DNA of 64,000 bases from VGWB01 sp964480945 (GTDB lineage Bacteria; Bacteroidota; Ignavibacteria; UBA10030), in assembly GCA_964480945.1 (NCBI GenBank), contig CAYZRX010000007.1, forward strand, positions 1 to 64,000, in the 5' to 3' direction. Under the pieces are notes generated by a model. It was not told where the DNA came from, ran no database searches, and saw only the letters and a program-made list of their open reading frames with translations. The translations under genes were made by a program, and so were the position numbers. Position 1 is the stretch's first letter, and each line of letters starts with the position of its first letter. Below, one piece after another: positions 29,010 through 37,760 of this stretch.

Positions 29010-29037
29010 GTAGCCGCAATCTTAAGATTGCGGCTAC
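29010..29037. repeat. 28-bp perfect palindrome, REP-like
   Basis: A perfect 14+14 palindrome with no spacer, arms GTAGCCGCAATCTT and its complement, sits between the regulator gene ending at 29055 and the operator of propeller gene B. Its form (TAGCCGC...GCGGCTA) resembles dispersed REP-type palindromes. On the minus strand it could also form a terminator-like hairpin after the regulator gene, though no T-tract follows. Confidence 0.6.
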
Positions 29038-29054
29038 CCGTGCAACGGCATTTA

Positions 29055-29735
29055 TCACTCCACGAACCTGTACCCTCGCCCATGTATCGTCAGAATATGC
29101 CTTGGATGATTCGGGTCGTCTTCCAGTTTCTGACGAAGCCGCAAGATGTGATTGTCCACCGTACGCGATTGCGGATAGAACTCATATCCCCACACCTTGT
29201 TGAGCAAATCCTCGCGTGTCACGACATTTCCCTTCTGGGATATCAGATACTGGAGAAGCGAAAACTCCGTGGATGTCAGTTCCAGCGGCTGGCCGTCCTT
29301 CCGCGCGGTGAAATGAGTGAAGTCGAGTACCACAGAACCGAAGCTATGGACCTCGGATTCTTCCGGGTTCTGAGAGGACCGTCGCAACAGTGCCTTGACT
29401 CTTGCGAAGAGCTCCCGATCGTTGAACGGCTTCGTCACATAGTCGTCCGCGCCGAGCTCCAGTCCGATCACTTTGTCGATGTCCTGGCTGCGGGCTGTCA
29501 ACATGAGGATAGGCTTCAGGAACCCTTTCGTGCGAAGGCGCTTGCAGACTTCGAACCCGTCGATGCCCGGAAGCATGACGTCGAGAATGATCAGATCGGG
29601 CTTGTGTTCGTCGACGAGTGTCAATCCGGTCTCACCATCAGGAGCGCTCGCCACAGCATAGCCGGAGTGCTTGAACGCGTCCTCCAACCCTACCCGCATC
29701 GAATACTCATCTTCAACGATCAGAATCACCGGCAT
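29055..29735 (-). CDS. OmpR/PhoB family response regulator (RR1)
   Basis: 226 residues. The receiver domain (1-118) has acidic E8-D9, phosphoacceptor Asp52 in LIILDVMLPG, and the conserved Lys in VTKPF near 102. A winged-helix DNA-binding domain (about 128-226) carries GQPLELTSTEFSLLQYL and the recognition region VDNHILRLRQKLEDDP. The gene starts 3 bp after the kinase gene at 29739-31820, its presumed partner. OmpR-family regulators bind direct repeats one helical turn apart, which fits the arrays in this region. Confidence 0.92.
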   Translation of the reverse strand: MPVILIVEDEYSMRVGLEDAFKHSGYAVASAPDGETGLTLVDEHKPDLIILDVMLPGIDGFEVCKRLRTKGFLKPILMLTARSQDIDKVIGLELGADDYVTKPFNDRELFARVKALLRRSSQNPEESEVHSFGSVVLDFTHFTARKDGQPLELTSTEFSLLQYLISQKGNVVTREDLLNKVWGYEFYPQSRTVDNHILRLRQKLEDDPNHPRHILTIHGRGYRFVE

Positions 29736-29738
29736 GTC

Positions 29739-31820
29739 TTATCCTCCTATCGGGAGAAAGATTCGAAACGTGCTTCCCACACCTTGTTCACTCTGCAGCT
29801 CGACCCGACCCTTGTGGGCTTCTGCGACCTCACGGACGAGCGTCAATCCGATACCGCTTCCGGGGATCTTCTTTCCATCTGTCCTCTGAACGCGATAGAA
29901 TTTTTCGAAGATCTTGTCCCGGTCCTGTTTCGGAATTCCCACACCGCGATCGGCCACCTCTATGCAGAGAAAGCCGCCATCTCTGTTTACCCGAACGTCA
30001 ATCCGGCTCTCTTTTTCCGAATACTTTGCTGCATTGTCCAGGAGGTTAAACAGAGCAAGTGCGAGGGCATCCGGGTCCGCCATAACCTCCGGAAGGCTCC
30101 CTTCGAGGGTCGTCTCGATTTTCTGTGAATGCTCTTCCATCAACGACTTGAACTGGCGGACTGTCTCACCGACAAGCGCCGGGACGTCGCACAGTTCGAG
30201 CTGGAATGTTTTTCTTTTTCCTTCGACGCGTGAGAAATCAAGGATATTATCGATGAGATGGCTCAGGCGAGCACTTTCCTTCGAGATGAGCTGATAGTAC
30301 TCCATCTTCCTCGGCTCCTCTGCAACCCGGCTTTGTCGCAGATTGTCGGCAAGTACACGAATCGACGCGATCGGCGTCTTCAGCTCGTGCGAAACATTGG
30401 AAATGAACTCGGACTTCATCCGGGAGAGTTCCTCTTCACGACGGATATCGTGGTAGATCATGAAGATCCCGAGGAGCACAATCCCCACAACGAACATACC
30501 GAAGCCAAGCGAGAGAACAGATATCTGCATTCCAAAGACTCTGATCGCCGATGTCTGGTTCGCTGAAACGGAGACGACCGTTGAAGGGAAGAGGGGAGCT
30601 GTCCGGTGCATCCGCGAGCTCGCCAGTTCTGTCGGTTTGCCGCGTTGTGCGGAATCTTGTCGAAGGGAAATGCCAAAACCGGTGGCTAGGTCACCCGACT
30701 GCAGCGACGGGAGAACTAATTCACGCTGAACCTGCTCCGGTCGAAGCACCAAGACGACCCAATTGCGCGGGCCGGGCGGATTCTCGACCCGGATCAATGA
30801 GACGGAAAGCGATCGTTCTCCCATGGGAAGGGAATGGTGGCTGACGTTGCCGGCGGGATTTTCGAGAGAGAGCACTCTTCGCTGGGTCTGGAGCCACGAC
30901 CTGATCTCTTCGGCTTGACTGAGCGTGGCGGTCATCAGCCGTTCTTGCTCTTCCAGTGCGTGAAGCCGGCTCCCGGTCCCGTTGTCGGTGTTCAGTTCCT
31001 TCGCGCACGAGGCGATCAAAGCATGGAGCTTATGTGAGAAGTACGAGAATTGCTCCGAAGAAAAACGGTGGTAGAAGTCCAGGAGGCGCCGATAGAACTG
31101 CATGGACTCCTCCAACGCGCTGCTCATCTTTCCCTTTTCCACCAGATCATCGGCAACCTCGAGCCACGCGAACGCAGCGTAGGGAATGGGTCGAGCAATA
31201 AGGAAGGTCGAATCCGATTCGATGATTGCCTCATACGCCCGACGGGCCGCCTCGTCGTTCCCGATTGCTGCAGCGCTCCGTGCGAGGTACGTGTTCAGGA
31301 CAACCCTGTCCCGCAACGAATGGGCTCCTGCCAGAAGTCGTTCATACGCGGAGAAGGCCGCCCGGTGATCTCCCCGGAGCTCGAGCCGTTCTGCAGATTC
31401 CATCGTAGCCAGAAGATCAGCCTCTTCGATGGCGTGCTTGCGCTGTGGAGTCTGTTCGGCAGAGAAGGGAAGGGGACTGTGGAGATTCAGCCGTGAGTCG
31501 AACACAACCGCTTGTTCTATCCAGGGCTGAAGAGTGTTCGGCCGTCCGGGAATAGCTGGAAAGAGCGGACTCTTCGAAACGAGGAGATTCCTGGCAACCT
31601 GTTCTTCTGATTCTTCCAGCTGTTGCTCAGCTCTGTCGATTTCGAATTCAAGAGTTCTTCCCACGTTCTGGACAAGAAGGCCTCGTTGCAGCTCCTGTTC
31701 CTGTGCAATTGAGCGCAGGCCTACATAGCTCAAGTACAAGCCCGGAAGGGCAATGGAAATGAGGAATACGAGAAGGATGCGCCGGTGGATTGAGACGCTC
31801 GGTGCTCGGTTTGAACTCAA
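29739..31820 (-). CDS. Sensor histidine kinase with TPR-like extracytoplasmic domain (HK1)
   Basis: 693 residues. TM1 at about 15-36, TM2 at about 435-459, so roughly 400 residues face outward; within them residues about 130-240 read as TPR-like helical repeats (GDHRAAFSAYERLLAG, GNDEAARRAYEAIIES). The cytoplasmic part has HisKA with His478 (SHELKTP) and HATPase_c with the N box NLLDNAAKYS, G1 DRGVGI and G2 GSGIGLTLV. The start is a TTG at 31820 with AGGGGA 6 nt upstream. Likely autophosphorylates and signals to RR1. The ligand may be a protein or peptide, since TPRs bind peptides, but this is inference. Confidence 0.88.
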   Translation of the reverse strand: MSSNRAPSVSIHRRILLVFLISIALPGLYLSYVGLRSIAQEQELQRGLLVQNVGRTLEFEIDRAEQQLEESEEQVARNLLVSKSPLFPAIPGRPNTLQPWIEQAVVFDSRLNLHSPLPFSAEQTPQRKHAIEEADLLATMESAERLELRGDHRAAFSAYERLLAGAHSLRDRVVLNTYLARSAAAIGNDEAARRAYEAIIESDSTFLIARPIPYAAFAWLEVADDLVEKGKMSSALEESMQFYRRLLDFYHRFSSEQFSYFSHKLHALIASCAKELNTDNGTGSRLHALEEQERLMTATLSQAEEIRSWLQTQRRVLSLENPAGNVSHHSLPMGERSLSVSLIRVENPPGPRNWVVLVLRPEQVQRELVLPSLQSGDLATGFGISLRQDSAQRGKPTELASSRMHRTAPLFPSTVVSVSANQTSAIRVFGMQISVLSLGFGMFVVGIVLLGIFMIYHDIRREEELSRMKSEFISNVSHELKTPIASIRVLADNLRQSRVAEEPRKMEYYQLISKESARLSHLIDNILDFSRVEGKRKTFQLELCDVPALVGETVRQFKSLMEEHSQKIETTLEGSLPEVMADPDALALALFNLLDNAAKYSEKESRIDVRVNRDGGFLCIEVADRGVGIPKQDRDKIFEKFYRVQRTDGKKIPGSGIGLTLVREVAEAHKGRVELQSEQGVGSTFRIFLPIGG

Positions 31821-31846
31821 ATGCAGTCCCCTGGGTTAGTGCAAGC

Positions 31847-31910
31847 CCATGGTACTCAAACGTCATCGCTCGGGAGTCAGCATAATGTAAAGAATTGTCA
31901 CGAATGGTAA
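31847..31910 (-). promoter_or_regulatory. Phased TGTCA-like array and promoter for HK1
   Basis: Plus-strand pentamers AGTCA, TGTAA, TGTCA and GGTAA start at 31875, 31886, 31896 and 31906 (spacings 11, 10, 10). A 20-bp gap is followed by TACCATGG on the minus strand (31847-31854), a weaker -7 candidate, 27 bp before the TTG start. Confidence 0.5.
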
Positions 31911-31912
31911 CA

Positions 31913-31991
31913 GCGAGTCCCGACAAATCCTTCGACCCCCCCCCTCGACTCGCTTTGCTCGCTCGGGGTCGCTCAAAATGTCGGGACTCGC
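31913..31991. repeat. Nested inverted repeat (cruciform-like)
   Basis: An outer 13-bp perfect inverted repeat (31913-31925 with 31979-31991, GCGAGTCCCGACA and its complement) encloses a 7-bp inner one (31933-31939 with 31965-31971, CGACCCC and GGGGTCG). It lies between propeller gene C and the HK1 operator and may be a REP-type element or terminator for gene C. Confidence 0.6.
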
Positions 31992-32023
31992 AATAATGCT
32001 GACAGTCTACTCTACGTTGCTTC

Positions 32024-34036
32024 CTATTTTCCTCCTTCCAGCAAATTCTGTACTACCCAGTACTCCCACCAAACTTCACTCGCATAGAATCCTATGGACC
32101 TCCCGTCGCCTGACCAGTCGCTCAACTGGATTCTGCCCCAGCGGGGTTCAGCCAGCATCACGTGTCCCAGTTGGTTTCCCGTTCTGACATCCACAATCCT
32201 CAGGTCGCGCGCTTCTGATGCACTGTCCAGACGTGCGAGGTAGGCGATAAAGCGGCCAGTCGGATCCCACATCGCACCGGAGATCCTCCGGGCCGAGGCC
32301 ACCCTGTGCGCGCCGCTGCTGTCGACTTCCACCACCCAGAGGGAGCCCCCCTTCGCACCACCGTCTGCAGGGTCCGCGCCACCCATTCGGACATACAACA
32401 CCTGATCACCCAGAGGGGAGAGTTCCGAAAACGCCTGCATGGGGCCGGCTGCCAGCACTCGTCCGTCAGGGTGATTGGTCTCACCAACAATGACTTTGTC
32501 GCCCCGCATGTACCCCATCCGTTGATCGTTCGCACTTAACGAGAACATAAAACCTTTCATCGGTGGGAAGAGATCACGCGTTTTGCCACTGACCACGTCG
32601 AGGGCTCTCACGAATGCCGTCCGACTGGGGGGGTCGTACGACTCAAAAACAACTTCCCGGCTGCTCTTTGAGCGCGCTGGTCGGTAGTGCATCCCAGGTC
32701 CACCATCGTATGTCGTCATCGTCTTCGTGTCGATCGCGTACAGTCTGATCTCGTTGTCCCAGCCAGTGTAGACGATGTGCTGTGCGTCCGGTGCCCAGGC
32801 GAAGTCTGAGAAGTCGTTCGGAGCATCAGGAATTTTCTGGGCTTGATCATTCGTTGGCTTTCCTGTTGGCGGATCCACGGACACCTTATATGCGCTGAAG
32901 CGCTCTTCGTTGTACGTGAGGTAGAATCCGCCCGCCTCTGTCCACGTCACGGCCCATCTGGGAAGGTCTGTCTTGAAGGCAAGGCGGGCTCGACCGCTTG
33001 CCACACCGTTCGTCACGGGCACCACCCAGATCCCATCGGACTGTTGATATGCGATCGCGCTACCGTCAGGGGACCAAAGCGGGTGGAGATATGAATTTGA
33101 CTGGCCTTTCTGCGCTTTTGCGATCCAGTGGCGTGGGCCACCAGTTATCAGTTGAGTATACACGCTTTCCATTTCGTGAGGGCCGCAGGCATATGTGACG
33201 AACCGCCCGTCAGGGGAGAACGATGCCCGCTGTCCTTGCCAGACGCTGTCTGACAATGTTCTCGTTGTACCGTCCTTGACCGTTACCAGATCGAGGGTGT
33301 TCCGTGTGGTGTTGCAGAGGAGATAACGCCCGTCGCGGGACCAGTCGAGCAAGTACAACCGATTCGCGTCTGAGTTGAGTACTGTCACCGTCTCGCCGGA
33401 GGCGAGATCGCGGATCTTGATGGATCCAACGTTGGTCTTCAAGTCAAGTTGCCAAAAAGCCAATCGTTTCCCGTCCGCCGACCATACGACCGACCAGGTT
33501 TTGACCGCCGGATTGCCCGGTATCACCTGCTTCACCTCACCGGTCTCCAGATTGCGAATGCATATCTCCCCCTGGAAATATGCCACCCAACGGCCATCCG
33601 GCGAGGGGATCATCACACGCGGATTTTCGATCGTTGGCTGAACGTTGTCGGAAATCAGCCTCTGAGCGATCGGTGAACCGCTTACCTTCGTCCCGGCTGT
33701 CAGCACAGCAAGTCGTGCACGCGCCTCGGCAACGACGTCGGGCTGACTTGCATACTCTTTTATGATTCTCTCGTACGCCTTCTTTGCTTCATCCTTCCCC
33801 AGTTTCTCGTAGCATCGGCCCATGCGCAGAAGCGATTTTGCGGCGAGTGGCTGATTGGCCGCGTACTTGCTGACGATGCTCTTGTAGACACCGATAGCCT
33901 GCTCCAGCTCGCCTTTCACGGTCTCCAGCTGCACGGCTTTCTGATAGAGGTCGTCAGCAGACTGCGCGACGGCCCGGTTTGGGACAAGCATAAGACATGC
34001 GCCTGCACAAACCAGAAGCGTGATGACGGTTTTCAT
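32024..34036 (-). CDS. Secreted TPR plus TolB-propeller protein (C)
   Basis: 670 residues from the ATG at 34036 (CAGGAGG 5 nt upstream); the frame is open to 34081 without a ribosome site. Signal peptide 1-24 (RAVAQS). TPR-like segment about 25-125 (DLYQKAVQLETVKGELEQAIGVY, in part, and SLLRMGRCYEKLGKDEAKKAYERI, in part). TolB/PD40 blades from about 150 (WSADGKRLAFW, WSPDGSAIAYQ, DPTGRFIAYLA). It follows RR2 by 115 bp. It forms, with HK2 and RR2, the same gene order (kinase, regulator, propeller) as HK1, RR1 and propeller B. Confidence 0.78.
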   Translation of the reverse strand: MKTVITLLVCAGACLMLVPNRAVAQSADDLYQKAVQLETVKGELEQAIGVYKSIVSKYAANQPLAAKSLLRMGRCYEKLGKDEAKKAYERIIKEYASQPDVVAEARARLAVLTAGTKVSGSPIAQRLISDNVQPTIENPRVMIPSPDGRWVAYFQGEICIRNLETGEVKQVIPGNPAVKTWSVVWSADGKRLAFWQLDLKTNVGSIKIRDLASGETVTVLNSDANRLYLLDWSRDGRYLLCNTTRNTLDLVTVKDGTTRTLSDSVWQGQRASFSPDGRFVTYACGPHEMESVYTQLITGGPRHWIAKAQKGQSNSYLHPLWSPDGSAIAYQQSDGIWVVPVTNGVASGRARLAFKTDLPRWAVTWTEAGGFYLTYNEERFSAYKVSVDPPTGKPTNDQAQKIPDAPNDFSDFAWAPDAQHIVYTGWDNEIRLYAIDTKTMTTYDGGPGMHYRPARSKSSREVVFESYDPPSRTAFVRALDVVSGKTRDLFPPMKGFMFSLSANDQRMGYMRGDKVIVGETNHPDGRVLAAGPMQAFSELSPLGDQVLYVRMGGADPADGGAKGGSLWVVEVDSSGAHRVASARRISGAMWDPTGRFIAYLARLDSASEARDLRIVDVRTGNQLGHVMLAEPRWGRIQLSDWSGDGRSIGFYASEVWWEYWVVQNLLEGGK

Positions 34037-34070
34037 AAATCCTCCTGAATTGGGATGAATAATCTCACCC

Positions 34071-34135
34071 TCAATATGCAATGCGCAGTCTTAATAGTCG
34101 TAAACAGGATGTCAAAAGTTGTTAGGGAAGTGCAA
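34071..34135 (-). promoter_or_regulatory. Phased TGTCA-like array upstream of TPR-propeller gene C
   Basis: Plus-strand pentamers CGTAA, TGTCA, TGTTA and TGCAA start at 34099, 34110, 34120 and 34131 (spacings 11, 10, 11). The position 20 bp away holds only a poor -7 candidate, CATATTGA on the minus strand (34071-34078). Array well supported, promoter weak. Confidence 0.5.
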
Positions 34136-34151
34136 CATACGGTAGCTGTGT

Positions 34152-34832
34152 CTATCCTAGGAATTTGTATCCAATGCCGTGAATCGTGATGATATGTTTG
34201 GGATCGTCCGGCTTGTCTTCGATCTTCTGGCGCAGCTTCGCGATATGGGTATCGACGGTACGGGTGTTGGGAAACGACTCGTACCCCCAGACCGCGTTTA
34301 GCAAGTCCTCACGAGAAACAACTTCGCCCTGCTTTTCGATGAAGTATTTGAGAATCTCGTACTCGCGGGGTGAAAGATCGATCGGCTTTCCTTTCCGCCG
34401 CGCATCATACTTCTTAAAGTCAACTTCCAGAGTCCCAAAGCGGTATTTCTCGGGAATATGAGTTCCGGATTTTGTCCGCCGGAGAACGGACTTGATCCGG
34501 GCCATGAGCTCTAAGACGCTGAACGGCTTTGTTATGTAGTCGTCTGCGCCAAGTTCGAGCCCAAGAACGATGTCAGCCTCCTGACTCCTCGCAGTAAGCA
34601 TGACGATGGGAAGCTGAGGGATTTCCTGTTTCAGACTCCTGCAGACATCGTAGCCGTTGCGCTTCGGCAGCATCAGGTCGAGGATTACAAGATCCGGCCG
34701 CTCCTTCAGCGCGAGCGTGGTGCCTTCCTCCCCGTCATAAGCCGCAAGGACGGCGTATCCCGCTGCCTCAAGGTTAAATCGCAGCCCGGTGACCATGTTC
34801 TTTTCGTCTTCGATGATGAGAATCTTTTCCAT
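34152..34832 (-). CDS. OmpR/PhoB family response regulator (RR2)
   Basis: 226 residues. Receiver domain with E8-D9, Asp52 in LVILDLMLPK and Lys in ITKPF; DNA-binding winged helix from about 130 (GKPIDLSPREYEILKYF, VDTHIAKLRQKIEDKP). It is the same length as RR1 and RR3 and in the same position after its kinase, 22 bp downstream of HK2. Of the three, it differs most in the receiver beta-4/alpha-4 face (SQEADIVLGLELGADDY), as expected if each pair is insulated. Confidence 0.92.
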   Translation of the reverse strand: MEKILIIEDEKNMVTGLRFNLEAAGYAVLAAYDGEEGTTLALKERPDLVILDLMLPKRNGYDVCRSLKQEIPQLPIVMLTARSQEADIVLGLELGADDYITKPFSVLELMARIKSVLRRTKSGTHIPEKYRFGTLEVDFKKYDARRKGKPIDLSPREYEILKYFIEKQGEVVSREDLLNAVWGYESFPNTRTVDTHIAKLRQKIEDKPDDPKHIITIHGIGYKFLG

Positions 34833-34854
34833 GGAGATGCACTCGGAATCCGTT

Positions 34855-36975
34855 TTAGGAATCCACCGCTTGCTGCAGTGGTAGTCTCAAGACAAAGGTG
34901 CTCCCTCTTCCCACATTGCTCTTTACTTCCACGGATCCGGCGTGCGCATCTGCGATGTGGCTGACCAGCGTCAGCCCAAGTCCGCTTCCCGTGGTTTCCT
35001 TGGTCCTTGTCGTGCTCGCGCGATAGAACTTGTCGAAGACCTTCTTGATCTCGTCCTGAGGAATCCCAACGCCCTGGTCCTCGACTGAAATGACAACCCC
35101 GTTCGCGTTCCTGGTAAGCTCAACGCGGATGTATTTTTGTTCTTCGGAGTACTTGGCGGCGTTGTTAAGAAGATTGAGCAGCGCTTGAGAGATGGCATCC
35201 TTGTCGATCATCATGACGATGGGGCCGTCCGGCAGCTGAGTGACCATCTCGAATCCGAGGTCGCGGATGTGGAACCGGTACGCCTCGAGCGTGCTCCGGA
35301 CCACCTGAACGATGTCATCCTCCTCAAAATGGTACTGCTTGCTTCCCGCCTCCACCTTAGAGAAATTGAGAACGTTGTTGATCAGATGCGTCAGTCGTTC
35401 ACTCTCCTTCGTGATGATGTGGTAGAACTCCTGTCGTCGCGCCTCATCGGATACGAGCCCTGATTCCAGCGTCTCTCCGAACATCCGGATCAGTGCAAGC
35501 GGGGTTTTCAGCTCGTGGGAGACACTCGAGACGAACTCGGATTTCATCCTCGAGGCCTCCAGCTCGTGCAGAGCAGCGTGACCGACAACCACAATCCCGA
35601 TGACCATGACGGCGACAATTCCGAGAAAGAGTGCGAGGTAGATGCCCTTTTCTCTGCCAACAAGCTCCTCAATCGTCTTCCCGTCCGGATGAAAAAGTGC
35701 AACCTTCCACGTTGAGAATGTCTTTGAGAAACTCTCAGCCATCAGGTACTTTGACGTCGGTACATTTTTCTGGAGGTAGCGGGGCGTCCCGTGGGGATCG
35801 AGAATTCCCACAACAAGGTCTTTGCCGAGATCCACTGCGCCCAGCACACGAGGGAGCAGCGTCGAGACGAAGTACTCCTCGTCGTGTGCATATCCCATGA
35901 CGGAGATGCCGAGTCCCTGAAATGAGCCTGGGAGTTGGAGGCAATTTACCTCAATCATCGAACCGTTCAACGGTAAAGTAAGCCGCATCGGCGTCGATTC
36001 TAAGCCGATCTCGCGATTCATCTCGGGAAGTATCTGCGGAACCAGAGTCTGATGGATTCGCTGGACAAACTCACATTCTTCGAGCAACTTCTTCTCTTGC
36101 TCTTTCAGCTTGGCAACGTCTTGCACCGCCTGGGTCCTTTTCGAAGGGCTTTTTAGAATAGAGTCCACTTCTCCGACGGCAGATTTGAGATAGTATAAGT
36201 AGTTTCCTCCTTCCAGATCCCACGGATGATCGAGGAGACGCTCATAAAGAGCAAAAAGGGCGGCCTCTCGTTCTCTGTCCTTTCCTAGCGAAGCGTAGCC
36301 ATCCGCAATTTGAGAGAGGGCTACAATGGAAGAAGGGGCGACGCCTGAGCCGAGTTCCTGATCCGGGAATGCAAGGATCTTTCTGTATTCAGCAATTCCT
36401 TCCCGATACCTCTTCATTTTGAAGTAGCATCGACCAATCCGAGACACAACAAGGTTATGCCCGGCGGGAGTCCTGGTCTTCGCAAGCACGTTCTTGTACA
36501 GACGTACTGCTGCAGCGTAGGCTTTCCTGACAAACTCCGATTCTTCAGCCGACCGGAATTCTGTCGTTCCGGTAATCTCTCCCAGTTCGGGTTCTCTTTC
36601 CCTCTTCACCCAACCGAGCGACACCGTGGTTGTGATGACGCCGCCTTGAGAATTCAGGAGGAAGAAGTGTCCCAGACCAGGGTGCACCAGCTTGAGCCCC
36701 CCGAGCCAAGCCTTGATCTCTTCGAACGAGTCGGATTTCAGCTGCTGTTCACTGAGCGAAGTGCGGAGAGGCTCTTCCAGACCCGTGATTTCCGTTTCGA
36801 TTCTGTCGCGGACGAGGTTGACGGTCCCGCGGTAGGTTGTCGTGAGATTCTCGGCTTTCTCGCTTATCGAACGAAAGCCGAAGTAGCTAAGAACAGCGCC
36901 GGGAAGGAGGATCAAGAAGATCGCGAAGAAGAGGATCTTGGTTCTCGGGGAAATATGTCCAAGCGGGCCAAACAT
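34855..36975 (-). CDS. Sensor histidine kinase with TPR-like extracytoplasmic domain (HK2)
   Basis: 706 residues. TM1 about 12-33, TM2 about 445-469. Outward-facing residues about 125-260 contain TPR-like repeats (AYAAAVRLYKNVLAKTRTP, SRIGRCYFKMKRYREGIAEY). His487 lies in SHELKTP; ATP-binding boxes are NLLNNAAKYS, DQGVGIPQDE and GSGLGLTLV. No Shine-Dalgarno is visible before the ATG, and a -7-like TAGCTTTC begins only 8-15 bp upstream, so the mRNA may be leaderless. A 14-bp palindrome (36990-37003) also sits just upstream. Confidence 0.88.
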   Translation of the reverse strand: MFGPLGHISPRTKILFFAIFLILLPGAVLSYFGFRSISEKAENLTTTYRGTVNLVRDRIETEITGLEEPLRTSLSEQQLKSDSFEEIKAWLGGLKLVHPGLGHFFLLNSQGGVITTTVSLGWVKREREPELGEITGTTEFRSAEESEFVRKAYAAAVRLYKNVLAKTRTPAGHNLVVSRIGRCYFKMKRYREGIAEYRKILAFPDQELGSGVAPSSIVALSQIADGYASLGKDREREAALFALYERLLDHPWDLEGGNYLYYLKSAVGEVDSILKSPSKRTQAVQDVAKLKEQEKKLLEECEFVQRIHQTLVPQILPEMNREIGLESTPMRLTLPLNGSMIEVNCLQLPGSFQGLGISVMGYAHDEEYFVSTLLPRVLGAVDLGKDLVVGILDPHGTPRYLQKNVPTSKYLMAESFSKTFSTWKVALFHPDGKTIEELVGREKGIYLALFLGIVAVMVIGIVVVGHAALHELEASRMKSEFVSSVSHELKTPLALIRMFGETLESGLVSDEARRQEFYHIITKESERLTHLINNVLNFSKVEAGSKQYHFEEDDIVQVVRSTLEAYRFHIRDLGFEMVTQLPDGPIVMMIDKDAISQALLNLLNNAAKYSEEQKYIRVELTRNANGVVISVEDQGVGIPQDEIKKVFDKFYRASTTRTKETTGSGLGLTLVSHIADAHAGSVEVKSNVGRGSTFVLRLPLQQAVDS

Positions 36976-36982
36976 CTCGATG

Positions 36983-37036
36983 GAAAGCTACCTACCGGTA
37001 GGTTGAATTGCTGTAACAAGTTGTAAAAAGATGTAA
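36983..37036 (-). promoter_or_regulatory. Phased TGTAA array and promoter for HK2
   Basis: Three TGTAA pentamers start at 37012, 37022 and 37032 (plus strand), each 10 bp apart. A 21-bp gap leads to TAGCTTTC on the minus strand (36983-36990). The perfect palindrome ACCTACCGGTAGGT (36990-37003) lies inside the gap and might be an additional operator. Confidence 0.5.
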
Positions 37037-37079
37037 AACAAGAATTGCCAAGATTCCATCTGGGTTTCTGAGGAACCCG

Positions 37080-37760
37080 TCAGCCCACGAATTTGTAGCC
37101 AAGGCCGTGGACCGTGAGGATATGCCGCGGTTTCCGGGGATCCGCTTCGAGTTTGTGGCGAAGATTCAGGATGTGCGTATCGACCGTTCTCGACTCCGGG
37201 TAGGTGTCGTATCCCCATACGTGATTCAGAATCTGCTCCCGCGAGACAACCTCATTCCTCCGCTCCACCAACAGCCTGAGAATTGTCAGTTCCGTAGAAG
37301 TCAATTCGACGGGCATTCCTGCTCGAGTCACCACTGAGCCTGCAAAATCCACGCTGACATCACCGAAGTTGCAGGGCGTGACCGAAGGTGGCGCATTCGA
37401 GGGTCGCCGAAGATGAGCCTTCACCCGTGCAAGGAGCTCCCTCGTGCTGAATGGTTTCACGACGTAATCATCGGCGCCGATTTCAAGCCCCACGACCCGG
37501 TCAACTTCCTCAGAGCGGGCAGTGAGCATGAGAATGGGTGCCGCGAATCCCTCCGCCCGCAAGCGACGGCACACTTCAAACCCATCCTGGCCCGGCAACA
37601 TGATGTCGAGAAGAATGAGATCCGGTTGTTCACTGTGAGCGAGCTGAAGCCCGGTTTCGCCATCCCCAGCGGTTTTCACGGAATAGCCGTGATGCTCGAA
37701 CGCGTCCTGCAACGCTCTCACCATTGCCTGTTCGTCTTCAACCAGCAGAATCTTCGGCAT
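37080..37760 (-). CDS. OmpR/PhoB family response regulator (RR3)
   Basis: 226 residues from the ATG at 37760; an open frame continues to 37820, but the chosen start gives the same length and N-terminus (MPKILLVEDEQ) as RR1 and RR2. Asp52 in LILLDIMLPG, Lys in VVKPF, winged helix from about 130 (GMPVELTSTELTILRLL, VDTHILNLRHKLEADP). The gene overlaps the end of HK3 by 23 bp, implying coupled translation. No propeller gene follows it directly; HK2 begins 104 bp further on. Confidence 0.92.
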   Translation of the reverse strand: MPKILLVEDEQAMVRALQDAFEHHGYSVKTAGDGETGLQLAHSEQPDLILLDIMLPGQDGFEVCRRLRAEGFAAPILMLTARSEEVDRVVGLEIGADDYVVKPFSTRELLARVKAHLRRPSNAPPSVTPCNFGDVSVDFAGSVVTRAGMPVELTSTELTILRLLVERRNEVVSREQILNHVWGYDTYPESRTVDTHILNLRHKLEADPRKPRHILTVHGLGYKFVG

